This document shows positions 1 through 6,629 of a stretch of DNA of 8,187 nt, piece by piece. The stretch is from an uncultured Lachnospiraceae bacterium (GTDB lineage: Bacteria; Bacillota_A; Clostridia; Lachnospirales; Lachnospiraceae). Below the pieces are notes generated by a model, which made no database searches, was not told the DNA's origin, and was given only the letters and a program-made list of their open reading frames with translations. Position 1 is the first letter of the stretch, and each line of letters opens with the position of its first letter. The stretch spans positions 1 through 8,187 of the forward strand of contig CAMWWS010000108.1 of the NCBI GenBank assembly GCA_947178085.1. The letters run 5' to 3'. A program made the position numbers and the translations under genes.

Positions 1-3
1 ATT

Positions 4-1419
4 TTATACAGTCTGCACCTTTATCATATTAGTCGTACCGGACATGCCGATCGGTACGCCTGATGTAATCACAGTTATATCACCTTTTTCCAACAACTCC
101 ATTTTTTCTGCTGCCTGAATAGCACTGTCAAATAAGTCAAACACGTCTTTTTCTTCCTTTAGAAGAATCGGGGTTACTCCCCATGCCAAGGCAAGCTGCC
201 TGCATACTTTTTCAGTCGTCGTACAGCCTATAATATCGCTTTCCGGTCTGTATCTGGATATCATTCTGGCTGAATATCCTGATTTCGTAACTGTGACGAT
301 TGCTTTTGCATTTAAGTCGTATGCCGTAGTACAGGTTGCATGGCATATTGCATCGGTTATATTCGTATTAGCTTTTCTGTCGTGGGCAAAAAATCTTTTT
401 TGATAATCAACATCCCGCTCTGTCCGCTCCGCAATTTTTACCATAGCTTTAACAGCCTCTATAGGATATGCTCCTGCTGCAGTCTCGCCCGAAAGCATAA
501 TTGCACTGGTTCCGTCATAAACCGCATTGGCGATATCCGTTGCTTCAGCTCTTGTCGGTCTGGGATTCTTAATCATGGATTCCAACATCTGTGTAGCAAT
601 AATCGCCTGTTTACCCTTTTCATATACCTTCTTAATAATCATTTTCTGAATTACAGGCACCTCTTCATAAGGGATTTCAACCCCCATATCGCCCCTTGCT
701 ATCATGATACCGTCAGACACATCTATTATTTCATCTACATTCTGAACGCCCAGCATGTTTTCAATCTTGGCAATTATCTTAATATCTTCGCCGCCGTTTT
801 TATCAAGCAGTCTCCTAAGCTGCAAAATATCATCCTTATTCTGAACAAATGATGCTGCTACAAAGTCCACATCCTGCTCGATTCCAAAAAGAATATCCGC
901 TCTGTCTATATCGCTTAAATATGGCATTGAAAGATTTACGTCCGGTATATTGATTCCTTTATTATTAGAAACCACGCCGCCGTTTATAACACGGCACACA
1001 ATATTGGCATGTTCCACTTTCTCTACCTGCATCTCTATCAGACCGTCGTCAATCAAAACCTTCATACCTTTTTCAAGGTCTTCATAAAGGCGGTTATAGG
1101 TAACGGAAACCTTTTCCTGCGTCCCTTCGACTTCTTCTGAAGTTAAAGTAAACAGCTGTCCCGGGCTTAGAGTTACTTTCCCATCTTTGAACTGCTTTAC
1201 CCTTACCTCAGGGCCTTTGGTATCCAAAAGAAGAGCAACCGGTTTTTTCACTTCTTCACGAATCTTCTTAACCATATCCATTCTTTTTTTGTGATCCTCA
1301 TGCACGCCATGGGAGAAGTTGCATCTTGCAACATTCATTCCGGAAAGCATAAGCTGCCTCATTACGTCTTCGTTATCTGTGGCAGGTCCTAATGTACATA
1401 CTATTTTTGTTTTGCGCAT
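4..1419 (-). CDS. pyk: Pyruvate kinase
   Basis: Glycolytic enzyme converting phosphoenolpyruvate and ADP to pyruvate and ATP in the cytosol. The 471-residue protein opens with the family start MRKTKIVCTLGPA. Substrate and metal residues are in place: R32, N34 and S36 (ARCNFSHG), D66-T67-K68 with E71 and R73 (DTKGPEVR), catalytic K218 and metal ligands E220 and D244 (IIAKIEN, ARGDMGVE), T276 (ATQMLE), and the regulatory C-terminal domain from about residue 350. E71 aligns with Glu117 of the rabbit enzyme, the residue linked to K+ dependence, so a K+-dependent enzyme is expected. It lacks the additional C-terminal PEP-utilizer-like domain of Bacillus-type enzymes and ends at ordinary length. 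The start is supported by an AAAGGA ribosome site at 1429-1434, 9 bases upstream. The leader appears to contain an inserted inverted-repeat element. Any terminator lies outside the window. Confidence 0.97.
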   Translation of the reverse strand: MRKTKIVCTLGPATDNEDVMRQLMLSGMNVARCNFSHGVHEDHKKRMDMVKKIREEVKKPVALLLDTKGPEVRVKQFKDGKVTLSPGQLFTLTSEEVEGTQEKVSVTYNRLYEDLEKGMKVLIDDGLIEMQVEKVEHANIVCRVINGGVVSNNKGINIPDVNLSMPYLSDIDRADILFGIEQDVDFVAASFVQNKDDILQLRRLLDKNGGEDIKIIAKIENMLGVQNVDEIIDVSDGIMIARGDMGVEIPYEEVPVIQKMIIKKVYEKGKQAIIATQMLESMIKNPRPTRAEATDIANAVYDGTSAIMLSGETAAGAYPIEAVKAMVKIAERTERDVDYQKRFFAHDRKANTNITDAICHATCTTAYDLNAKAIVTVTKSGYSARMISRYRPESDIIGCTTTEKVCRQLALAWGVTPILLKEEKDVFDLFDSAIQAAEKMELLEKGDITVITSGVPIGMSGTTNMIKVQTV

Positions 1420-1450
1420 ATTTAAAGTTCCTTTCTATAATTATTACATA

Positions 1451-1655
1451 GGTAATTGCAAAATTCACTTTTTCAAACAGTCCGTTGTACAATATATACA
1501 AATCAACGCAGGCACGCTTTCGCTGCATTGCTGCCAGTAGCGGTACATAAGGTGCCAAAATACGGCACCTAAGTGCCGACGGCGGCAGAGCACCTGCTTA
1601 TGCTTTGTATATATTGCACAACTACATTTTTGAAATTGGGAGTTTCAAAATTGCC
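1451..1655. mobile_element. MITE-like inverted-repeat element
   Basis: A 205-bp element bounded by a 52-base imperfect terminal inverted repeat that aligns without gaps (38 of 52 positions match by my count). The best-conserved block is TTGTACAATATATACAAA at 1485-1502, which matches the reverse complement of 1604-1621 at 17 of 18 positions; both blocks sit exactly 34 bases from their ends. The ends are GG and CC, and each is flanked by TA (1449-1450 and 1656-1657), as expected for a TA target duplication of the IS630/Tc1-mariner kind. The centre folds further: AGGTGCC (1550-1556) pairs with GGCACCT (1564-1570), CGGTAC with GTGCCG, and CTGCC (1531-1535) with GGCAG (1584-1588). There is no credible coding sequence inside, so it would depend on a transposase elsewhere. 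Alternatively it is a large structured leader RNA. The structure is seen; mobility is inferred. Confidence 0.65.
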
Positions 1656-1711
1656 TATATCCGACAACCATGCCTTATATACCTATATATAATTTATATA
1701 TAACCAATATA

Positions 1712-1740
1712 ATTATACGCAACAAAAACGGGATTTGCAA
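1712..1740 (-). promoter_or_regulatory. Predicted pyk promoter
   Basis: On the minus strand there is a perfect -10 TATAAT (1712-1717) and a -35 TTGCAA (1735-1740, 4 of 6 to consensus) with a 17-base spacer. The predicted start of transcription is near 1705, giving a leader of about 285 bases that contains the whole inverted-repeat element before the pyk ribosome site. Nothing as good was found between the element and pyk. The surrounding 1676-1717 stretch is very AT-rich, so other -10-like strings occur. Confidence 0.6.
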
Positions 1741-1815
1741 TAATATCCATCTTAACTGTCACCATTGCTTTTTAGAAACAAGTCTGATAGACTTTGGAAA
1801 CAGAGGTGATTATTT

Positions 1816-2346
1816 ATGGATAAATTAATTTTGATTTCCCCCACGACCGACTACGCACATGACATTGCCTGCTTCCGTACGGAAATTGAAAAGGCAGGAG
1901 ATGCGGACAGTTTTGCCGGATGTTCACGGTTGGAAAACTTCAACCGTGTGGAGGACTGGATTGAATATGTGCACCTGAATCAATTCCCCGAAAATGTTTC
2001 CGAAGGGCATGTCCCTTCCAACGTCTATCTTGCTTTGCGGGAAACCGATAAAAAAATCGTCGGTATCATTGATCTACGGCACCATATACAGCATCCTGTC
2101 CTTGGTCTATGGGGTGGACACATCGGTTATACAGTAAGACCCTGTGAGCGTGGAAAAGGTTATGCCGCGGAAATGCTGCGACTAAATTTGGAAAATGCAA
2201 GAAAACTGGGGTTAAAAAAAGTTATGATTACCTGTCATCCTGACAATCCTGCCAGCGAGAAAACTATTCTGGCAAACGGCGGAGTATATGAAAAAACTGT
2301 CGAGGTGGACGGAGACCTGATTAAACGATACTGGATTACTCTTTAA
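1816..2346 (+). CDS. GNAT family N-acetyltransferase
   Basis: Predicted cytosolic acetyltransferase using acetyl-CoA; the substrate cannot be read from the sequence. The 176-residue protein has the GNAT acetyl-CoA pyrophosphate loop R112-G-K-G-Y-A117, preceded by the strand GHIGYTVRP (about 101-109) and followed by the helix AAEMLRLNLENARKLG. The downstream block KVMITCHPDNPASEKTILANGG (136-157) contains the Asn-x-Ala-Ser step typical of motif B. The overall pattern resembles the predicted acetyltransferases grouped as COG3981. The start is well supported by AGAGGTGAT at 1802-1810. It stands alone on the plus strand, divergent from pyk and convergent with amt, with a terminator right after it. 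No convincing promoter was found for it; 1741-1801 has only weak hexamers. Aminoglycoside or ribosomal-protein acetylation are possible but unsupported. Confidence 0.88.
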   Translation: MDKLILISPTTDYAHDIACFRTEIEKAGDADSFAGCSRLENFNRVEDWIEYVHLNQFPENVSEGHVPSNVYLALRETDKKIVGIIDLRHHIQHPVLGLWGGHIGYTVRPCERGKGYAAEMLRLNLENARKLGLKKVMITCHPDNPASEKTILANGGVYEKTVEVDGDLIKRYWITL

Positions 2347-2361
2347 CCAATAATAATATAG

Positions 2362-2406
2362 AAAAGAATCGGCTCCGGTGGTGGAAGCACTGAAGCCAAC
2401 TCTTTT
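2362..2406. terminator. Bidirectional intrinsic terminator
   Basis: Long hairpin between convergent genes: AAAAGA (2362-2367) pairs with TCTTTT (2401-2406), GGCT (2371-2374) with AGCC (2394-2397), and CGGTG (2376-2380) with CACTG (2388-2392, one G-T pair), closing on a 7-base loop. The flanking A and T tracts allow it to end the acetyltransferase transcript on the plus strand and amt on the minus strand. The remaining bases of this 93-base gap hold nothing else evident. Confidence 0.75.
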
Positions 2407-2439
2407 CACATATACAAACTAAGGGATATAGGTGAAAGC

Positions 2440-4185
2440 TTATTCAACATCCTGCAATGCCGCGTAGTCCTCTTCTCCTGTACGAATCTTCACTACCTTA
2501 GCAACATTGTATACAAAAATCTTGCCGTCTCCGATATGCCCGGTGTAAAGAGCCTTCTTAACTGCATTGATAACCGCGTCAACAGGAATCTTACTGACAA
2601 TTACCTCAACTTTAACCTTTGGAAGCAGTGTCGCATCCATTTCAACACCACGATATACTTCTCCTGAGCCTTTCTGGATACCGCAGCCCATAACCTGCGT
2701 CACTGTCATACCGGTAACGCCCAGATCGTTCATTGCTTTCTTTAACTGGTCATATCTGGACAATTTCGCAATTATTACCACCTTGTGCATTCCCGTTGAA
2801 GATGCCGGATATTCTGCTACTACGGGAACGGCTGCATCTTTTTGTACGGAAGAGGCAGCATCAAAGTCCTCTGTACCGAGACTTGTATTCTCATTAATAT
2901 CCATTGTCATCGTATTGGAGATATCCATAATACTGAATCCTGAGTAAGCAGATGCAAGACCATGCTCACAGGAATCTAGTCCGACTATTTCTTCCTCTTC
3001 ACTGACGCGAAGACCGACTAATGCTTTGATAATTAGGAATGCAATTGTTATTGTTACTGCCGTCCATGCTGCAACAGCTGCGAAACCAATCAGCTGTAAT
3101 CCCAACTGTTTAAATCCGCCGCCGTAGAAAAGACCGACTACACTATCATTTCCGGGCGCGGATGTAGTTGCAAAAAGTCCGACTGCTATAGTTCCCCAGA
3201 TACCATTCATACAGTGTACTGCTACCGCACCTACAGGGTCATCAATATGCAGCTTATAATCCAAAAGCCATACACCGAATATTACCAGCAATCCGGAAAC
3301 CGCTCCGATAACCAACGCACCTGCAACATCAGTAACATCGCATGGCGCCGTAATAGCCACCAAACCTGCCAGAGATGCATTCAGACACATGGAAACATCG
3401 GGCTTGCCATATTTTACCCATGTAAAAATCATACATACTACGGTTGCAATGGCAGGAGCAATTGTCGTCGTCACGAAAACAGAACCCAACTGCTCTACGC
3501 TCGTACATGCTGCACCATTAAATCCATACCATCCAAGCCATAATATAAACACACCGAGGCATCCGATAGTAAGATTATGTCCGGGAATAGCGTTTACTTT
3601 AACTTTGCCATCCTTCTCTTTTGTGAATTTACCGATACGAGGTCCTAACAATTTCGCGCCAATCAAAGCTGAAATACCGCCAACCATATGTATCGCACAG
3701 GAACCTGCAAAATCATGGAAGCCCATCTGCGATAACCAGCCACCGCCCCAAATCCAATGTGCTTCAATCGGATATATCAATGCGGAAATCACTCCCGAAT
3801 ATATACAATAGGATAAAAACTTAGTTCTTTCAGCCATTGCTCCGGAAACAATTGTTGCAGTCGTGGCACAGAATATGAGGTTGAATACGAAGTTCGACCA
3901 GTCAAATTCCGCATAGTTTGTGAAAATATCAAAACCGGGGGTACCAATAAGACCAATCATATCTTCACCAAGCAGCAGACTAAAACCAATCAGTATGAAT
4001 ACAACCGTACCGATACAAAAATCCATCAGATTCTTCATCAGTATGTTACCCGCATTTTTGGCTCTGGTAAAACCGGTCTCCACCATGGCGAACCCGGCCT
4101 GCATCCAGAATACCAGCGCGGTTCCCATCAGAAACCATACGCCAAACACTTCACCGTTCACGGCACTCAAAATCTCTTCTGTCAT
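2440..4185 (-). CDS. amt: Ammonium transporter fused to PII signal domain
   Basis: Membrane ammonium channel with its regulator attached, 581 residues against about 400-430 for a plain Amt. Residues 1-395 are the Amt fold, about 11 membrane segments, with the pore twin histidines H166 (AIHMVGG) and H324 (AVHCMNG) and the conserved D158 (HDFAGS). The cytoplasmic Amt tail (about 392-415, LRVSEEEEIVGLDSCEHG) is kept. A low-complexity linker (420-465) joins a PII domain (466-577). By alignment to E. coli GlnB, Q504, K505, K523, K555 and R568 are retained; R512 matches Arg47, the GlnK residue that plugs the AmtB pore. Tyr51, the uridylylation site, is Met516, and Arg101 is Lys566. Nitrogen-state control by bound ATP/ADP/2-oxoglutarate is therefore likely without uridylylation. 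The ribosome site GAGGAGG (4193-4199) fixes the start. No separate glnB is next to it. PII-Amt fusions have, as I recall, been noted in genome surveys. Confidence 0.95.
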   Translation of the reverse strand: MTEEILSAVNGEVFGVWFLMGTALVFWMQAGFAMVETGFTRAKNAGNILMKNLMDFCIGTVVFILIGFSLLLGEDMIGLIGTPGFDIFTNYAEFDWSNFVFNLIFCATTATIVSGAMAERTKFLSYCIYSGVISALIYPIEAHWIWGGGWLSQMGFHDFAGSCAIHMVGGISALIGAKLLGPRIGKFTKEKDGKVKVNAIPGHNLTIGCLGVFILWLGWYGFNGAACTSVEQLGSVFVTTTIAPAIATVVCMIFTWVKYGKPDVSMCLNASLAGLVAITAPCDVTDVAGALVIGAVSGLLVIFGVWLLDYKLHIDDPVGAVAVHCMNGIWGTIAVGLFATTSAPGNDSVVGLFYGGGFKQLGLQLIGFAAVAAWTAVTITIAFLIIKALVGLRVSEEEEIVGLDSCEHGLASAYSGFSIMDISNTMTMDINENTSLGTEDFDAASSVQKDAAVPVVAEYPASSTGMHKVVIIAKLSRYDQLKKAMNDLGVTGMTVTQVMGCGIQKGSGEVYRGVEMDATLLPKVKVEVIVSKIPVDAVINAVKKALYTGHIGDGKIFVYNVAKVVKIRTGEEDYAALQDVE

Positions 4186-4206
4186 AATTTTTCCTCCTCA
4201 CATACA

Positions 4207-4257
4207 AAAATGTGGATACAATCAGCCATTTTAACAAGCTCCATTGCTCCACATTTT
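4207..4257 (-). promoter_or_regulatory. Stem-loop in amt leader
   Basis: AAAATGTGGA (4207-4216) and TCCACATTTT (4248-4257) are perfect 10-base inverted copies around a 31-base loop. On the amt transcript the stem ends about 8 bases before the GAGGAGG ribosome site and is followed by TTTTTG, so it could act as a weak terminator or as a structure affecting ribosome access. The stem has only four G-C pairs, so its strength is uncertain. Confidence 0.45.
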
Positions 4258-4314
4258 CATACAATATAAATTTTTACAATAAAACCCTCTCCTACGGATT
4301 ATATTGTTATAAAG

Positions 4315-4343
4315 AAAAAAACGCCATGAATTTCTTCATAGCG
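4315..4343 (-). terminator. Intrinsic terminator upstream of amt
   Basis: On the minus strand the stem CGCTATGAA / TTCATGGCG (4343-4335 with 4330-4322, one G-T pair) closes on a GAAA tetraloop and is followed by seven T's (4321-4315). This is a textbook rho-independent terminator for transcripts heading towards amt. No gene ends upstream of it on that strand, since the neighbour is divergent, so it most likely acts as an attenuator in the amt leader or ends a very short RNA. On the plus strand it lacks a T run. Confidence 0.8.
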
Positions 4344-4351
4344 CCTTTGCT

Positions 4352-4366
4352 CTTACAAGTTGTAAG
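4352..4366. promoter_or_regulatory. Palindrome over predicted amt start point
   Basis: CTTACAAGTTGTAAG is a perfect 7-1-7 palindrome. It overlaps the last bases of the -10 hexamer and covers the predicted transcription start near 4358, the position of a repressor operator. The binding protein is unknown. It resembles but does not match the TACA-N2-TGTA operator of BlaI/CopY repressors, because its spacing is three bases. Confidence 0.4.
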
Positions 4367-4393
4367 TCTATCACCAATTATTTTGATTGTCAA
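4365..4393 (-). promoter_or_regulatory. Predicted promoter reading towards amt
   Basis: A perfect -35 TTGACA (4388-4393 on the minus strand) and a -10 TAGACT (4365-4370, 4 of 6) are separated by exactly 17 bases. The predicted start is about 4358, roughly 170 bases before the amt start codon and only about 15 bases before the stem of the intrinsic terminator. A second, poorer candidate downstream of the terminator is a perfect TATAAT at 4298-4303 without a recognisable -35. Confidence 0.65.
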
Positions 4394-4419
4394 TACATTT
4401 TTTAAGCATCTTTCTAAAC

Positions 4420-4449
4420 TTGACTTATTCTATGATATTCGGGTATACT
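4420..4449 (+). promoter_or_regulatory. Predicted promoter of the two-component operon
   Basis: TTGACT (4420-4425, 5 of 6) and TATACT (4444-4449, 5 of 6) with an 18-base spacer point at the response regulator, giving a leader of about 40 bases. The promoter faces away from the amt promoter; the two -35 boxes are 26 bases apart, so a bound regulator could affect both genes. Confidence 0.6.
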
Positions 4450-4495
4450 GTATTATACTTGTCTTGATATCAGTCTATGGAAAGGAATAATTTTT

Positions 4496-5233
4496 ATGAT
4501 AAAGATAGCATTATGCGATGATGATTTATCTGCATTAAATGAAGTCAGCGCTCTGATTGATCAGTATCGTACAGAACGCAATCAAGAAATTGAATACACC
4601 ACTTTCCACAGCTCTTTGGAGTTATTGACTGAATTCGAAAAAGGCGTCATTCCGGATATTTTGTTCCTGGATGTTATCATGCCGGGAGAAGACGGCATTA
4701 GTGTGGCAAAAGAAATACGCCAATATAACGACATTGTCAAAATAATTTTTCTTACATCATCCTCTGAATTTGCAGTGGAATCTTACACTGTCGGAGCATA
4801 TTTCTATCAGGTAAAGCCCATATGCGCAGAGGATTTTTTTAATCTGATGGATTCAGTCATCTCTGAATTTGAAGAAATACAACAACGCAGTCTGATAATT
4901 AACAGTAAAAGCGGTATCACCCGAATCAGCCTGACAAAGCTGGAATACTGTGAAGTAATAGGACGTACTTTATTTTTTCATTTAGAAAACGGAAATGTAG
5001 CTGAAAGCAATGGGAGTATGGATGAGCTGTGCGGCAAGCTTGCTGATTACGATAACTTTATGCGCCCACATCGTTCATTCTTAGTAAACATGGAATATAT
5101 CCAAAGCATATCCTACAAGGCTATTACAATGAATGATCTGGCGAAAATTCCTATTCCACACGGAAAGTGTTCCGAGATAAAAAATAAATATCTCGAATAT
5201 GCATTCAGCAGAAAACAGGTATTTATATCATGA
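4496..5233 (+). CDS. LytTR-family response regulator
   Basis: Cytosolic DNA-binding response regulator, 245 residues, the usual AgrA/LytR size. The receiver domain (1-120) has the acidic cluster D8-D9-D10, phospho-acceptor D59 (FLDVIMPG), T87 and K107 (VKP), so it should be phosphorylatable. Residues 133-236 form the LytTR DNA-binding domain with the diagnostic NFMRPHRSFLVNMEYI at 187-202. Such regulators bind pairs of short direct repeats one or two helical turns apart. The start is supported by AAAGGA (4481-4486), 9 bases upstream. The stop overlaps the kinase start as ATGA, indicating translational coupling. It is divergent from amt and followed by the kinase and then a diguanylate cyclase whose upstream region carries a candidate binding site. 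Its true targets are unknown. Confidence 0.95.
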   Translation: MIKIALCDDDLSALNEVSALIDQYRTERNQEIEYTTFHSSLELLTEFEKGVIPDILFLDVIMPGEDGISVAKEIRQYNDIVKIIFLTSSSEFAVESYTVGAYFYQVKPICAEDFFNLMDSVISEFEEIQQRSLIINSKSGITRISLTKLEYCEVIGRTLFFHLENGNVAESNGSMDELCGKLADYDNFMRPHRSFLVNMEYIQSISYKAITMNDLAKIPIPHGKCSEIKNKYLEYAFSRKQVFIS

Positions 5234-6498
5234 ACAGCATATATTTGATTAATTCTATTGCAGTAGCTGCCTTTGGCATGATTCTGTCAGCGGCATTTTG
5301 TGATATTCTATGGACATGGCGAAAACGTCTGATTATAGCTGGCAGCTTAGCTGTAAGTCTATCAATTCAGGGATTGATATATTTTCTGATCAGCCCTGAT
5401 ATAGTCGTATACATTTATCCGCTTATCACGCACCTTCCCCTTATTATAGTGCTTTATATCCTCAGCAGAAAAATCCTATGGTCTACAGTTTCTGTATTAA
5501 CGGCATATCTATGCTGCCAGACCCGCCGCTGGCTCGCACTGCTTATTGTCACCATTTTTTCAGGGGACCTAATAACGCAAGATTCGGCTGAGGTAATTCT
5601 GACATTGCCAATACTATTGTTATTACTGCGGTTTATTGCGCCTTCCGTACGTTCTGTCTCACATAATACAATTTCGGCGCAATGGCGATTCGGTCTGGTT
5701 CCTGCATTATATTATTGTTTTGATTATTTGGCGAGCATATACACCAACCTGCTCTTGGAAGGCACTCTTGTTGTTGTGGAATTTATGCCGTTTGTATGCA
5801 GCGTTGCATATCTGATATTTATAGTCTATTCTTCAACAGAGGGGCGGATACGTCTCCAGCTCGAACAAACACAGGATGTTATGAACCTGCAAATTTCACA
5901 GGCTGTCCGTGAAATTGAAGCTCTGCGGGAGTCACAACATAAAACCAGAACTTACAATCACGATTTGCGTCATCATTTGCAATATGTTTCTTCCTGCATA
6001 GAAAACGGGCGTTATGAGCAGGCACAGGGGTATATCCATGATATCTGCTCGGAAATTGAAGCGAATAAAGTAACGATCATCTGCGAAAACGAAGCGGCAA
6101 ATTTAATTTTTTCCACATTTGTTGAACGCGCGAAAACTTCAGGTATTCCGATTACAATAGATGCGGCGCTTTCACAAAACATTTCTATATCCGAAAACGA
6201 TTTATGCGTTCTGCTGTCTAATGCATTAGAAAATGCCCTTCATGCATGTCAGAAGCGAAAAGAAAAAGGCTTATCCGGAACAATTGATGTCTCTGCATAT
6301 GAAAAAAACGGTAAATTATTTCTTCAAATTATCAATTCATGTGATGCAGATATTATATTTCAACATGATATCCCTGTCACGAATGCGCATGGACACGGAA
6401 TCGGTGTACACAGTATCTGTGCCGTTGTGAACAAATATGACGGTATATACAGTTTTTCAGTCAAGGATGATAAATTTATTTTGCGTGTTTCTCTTTAA
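5230..6498 (+). CDS. Membrane sensor histidine kinase, GHKL (AgrC-like)
   Basis: Partner kinase of the preceding regulator, 422 residues. Residues 1-200 are hydrophobic, with about 7-8 predicted membrane segments and no large extracellular domain, so the signal is probably perceived in or near the membrane, as in AgrC-type peptide sensors. A coiled stretch (205-238) leads to the phospho-acceptor region YNHDLRHHLQ, with H244 as likely phosphorylated histidine. The GHKL ATPase has its N box at LLSNALENALHAC (N335) and a glycine box HGHGIGVHSI (G388, G390, G392). The start overlaps the regulator stop by four bases (ATGA) and has only a weak ribosome site, consistent with coupling. No agrB, agrD or obvious pheromone gene lies in the window, so the ligand cannot be named. 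Confidence 0.93.
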   Translation: MNSIYLINSIAVAAFGMILSAAFCDILWTWRKRLIIAGSLAVSLSIQGLIYFLISPDIVVYIYPLITHLPLIIVLYILSRKILWSTVSVLTAYLCCQTRRWLALLIVTIFSGDLITQDSAEVILTLPILLLLLRFIAPSVRSVSHNTISAQWRFGLVPALYYCFDYLASIYTNLLLEGTLVVVEFMPFVCSVAYLIFIVYSSTEGRIRLQLEQTQDVMNLQISQAVREIEALRESQHKTRTYNHDLRHHLQYVSSCIENGRYEQAQGYIHDICSEIEANKVTIICENEAANLIFSTFVERAKTSGIPITIDAALSQNISISENDLCVLLSNALENALHACQKRKEKGLSGTIDVSAYEKNGKLFLQIINSCDADIIFQHDIPVTNAHGHGIGVHSICAVVNKYDGIYSFSVKDDKFILRVSL

Positions 6499-6506
6499 TC
6501 TGATTG

Positions 6507-6536
6507 TCGATTCAATTCAATTCATAGCCGATTCAC
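6507..6536 (+). promoter_or_regulatory. Candidate LytTR regulator binding site
   Basis: Two 9-base direct repeats, TCGATTCAA (6507-6515) and CCGATTCAC (6528-6536), share the core CGATTCA and are separated by exactly 12 bases (21 bases start to start). LytTR regulators typically bind such pairs; the core partly resembles the ComE box (ACANTTCAG-N12-ACANTTCAG). The site lies just after the kinase gene and 27 bases before an extended -10 element of the cyclase gene. The repeats are seen; the binding role is inferred. Confidence 0.45.
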
Positions 6537-6560
6537 GACATAACATTCCTTTTGTCAGGC

Positions 6561-6569
6561 TGTTATGAT
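6561..6569 (+). promoter_or_regulatory. Extended -10 promoter of the cyclase gene
   Basis: TGTTATGAT is an extended -10 (TG-N-TATGAT, 5 of 6 in the hexamer). No -35 worth naming occurs at the right spacing (6541-6546 reads taacat), which fits an activator-dependent promoter driven from the repeats upstream. The cyclase gene could also be read through from the two-component operon, since no terminator was found after the kinase. Confidence 0.45.
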
Positions 6570-6629
6570 ACACTGTCTGAATAATGATGAAATACAAAAT
6601 ATTCGACACAAGCGAGGGTATCAGATATA

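Noticed and set aside
1373..1558. 61-residue open frame on the minus strand across the inverted-repeat element and the pyk start
   Set aside because: It lies within the repeat and overlaps pyk out of frame, has no ribosome site, and its composition reflects the repeat.
1741..1801. Promoter for the acetyltransferase gene
   Set aside because: Only poor hexamers (TTGCTT and GATAGA with a 15-base gap) were found, too weak to annotate.
2567..3811. Several plus-strand open frames of 109-140 residues opposite amt
   Set aside because: They are antisense shadows of a clearly conserved transporter gene, with no ribosome sites or domain features.
4335..4351. Possible ANTAR-type antiterminator hairpin (AGC-AAAGGC-GCT, hexaloop with A1 and G4) overlapping the base of the amt-leader terminator
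   Set aside because: The stem is only three pairs and the required second hexaloop hairpin is missing; there is too little leader upstream of it. Kept only as a curiosity.
4212..4490. 92-residue open frame in the divergent control region
   Set aside because: It reads through the inverted repeats, terminator and promoters, has no ribosome site, and lacks recognisable protein features.
6505..6540. TGTCG...CGACA inverted repeat after the kinase, as a terminator
   Set aside because: Only five pairs around a 26-base loop and no T run; the direct repeats inside it are the better signal.
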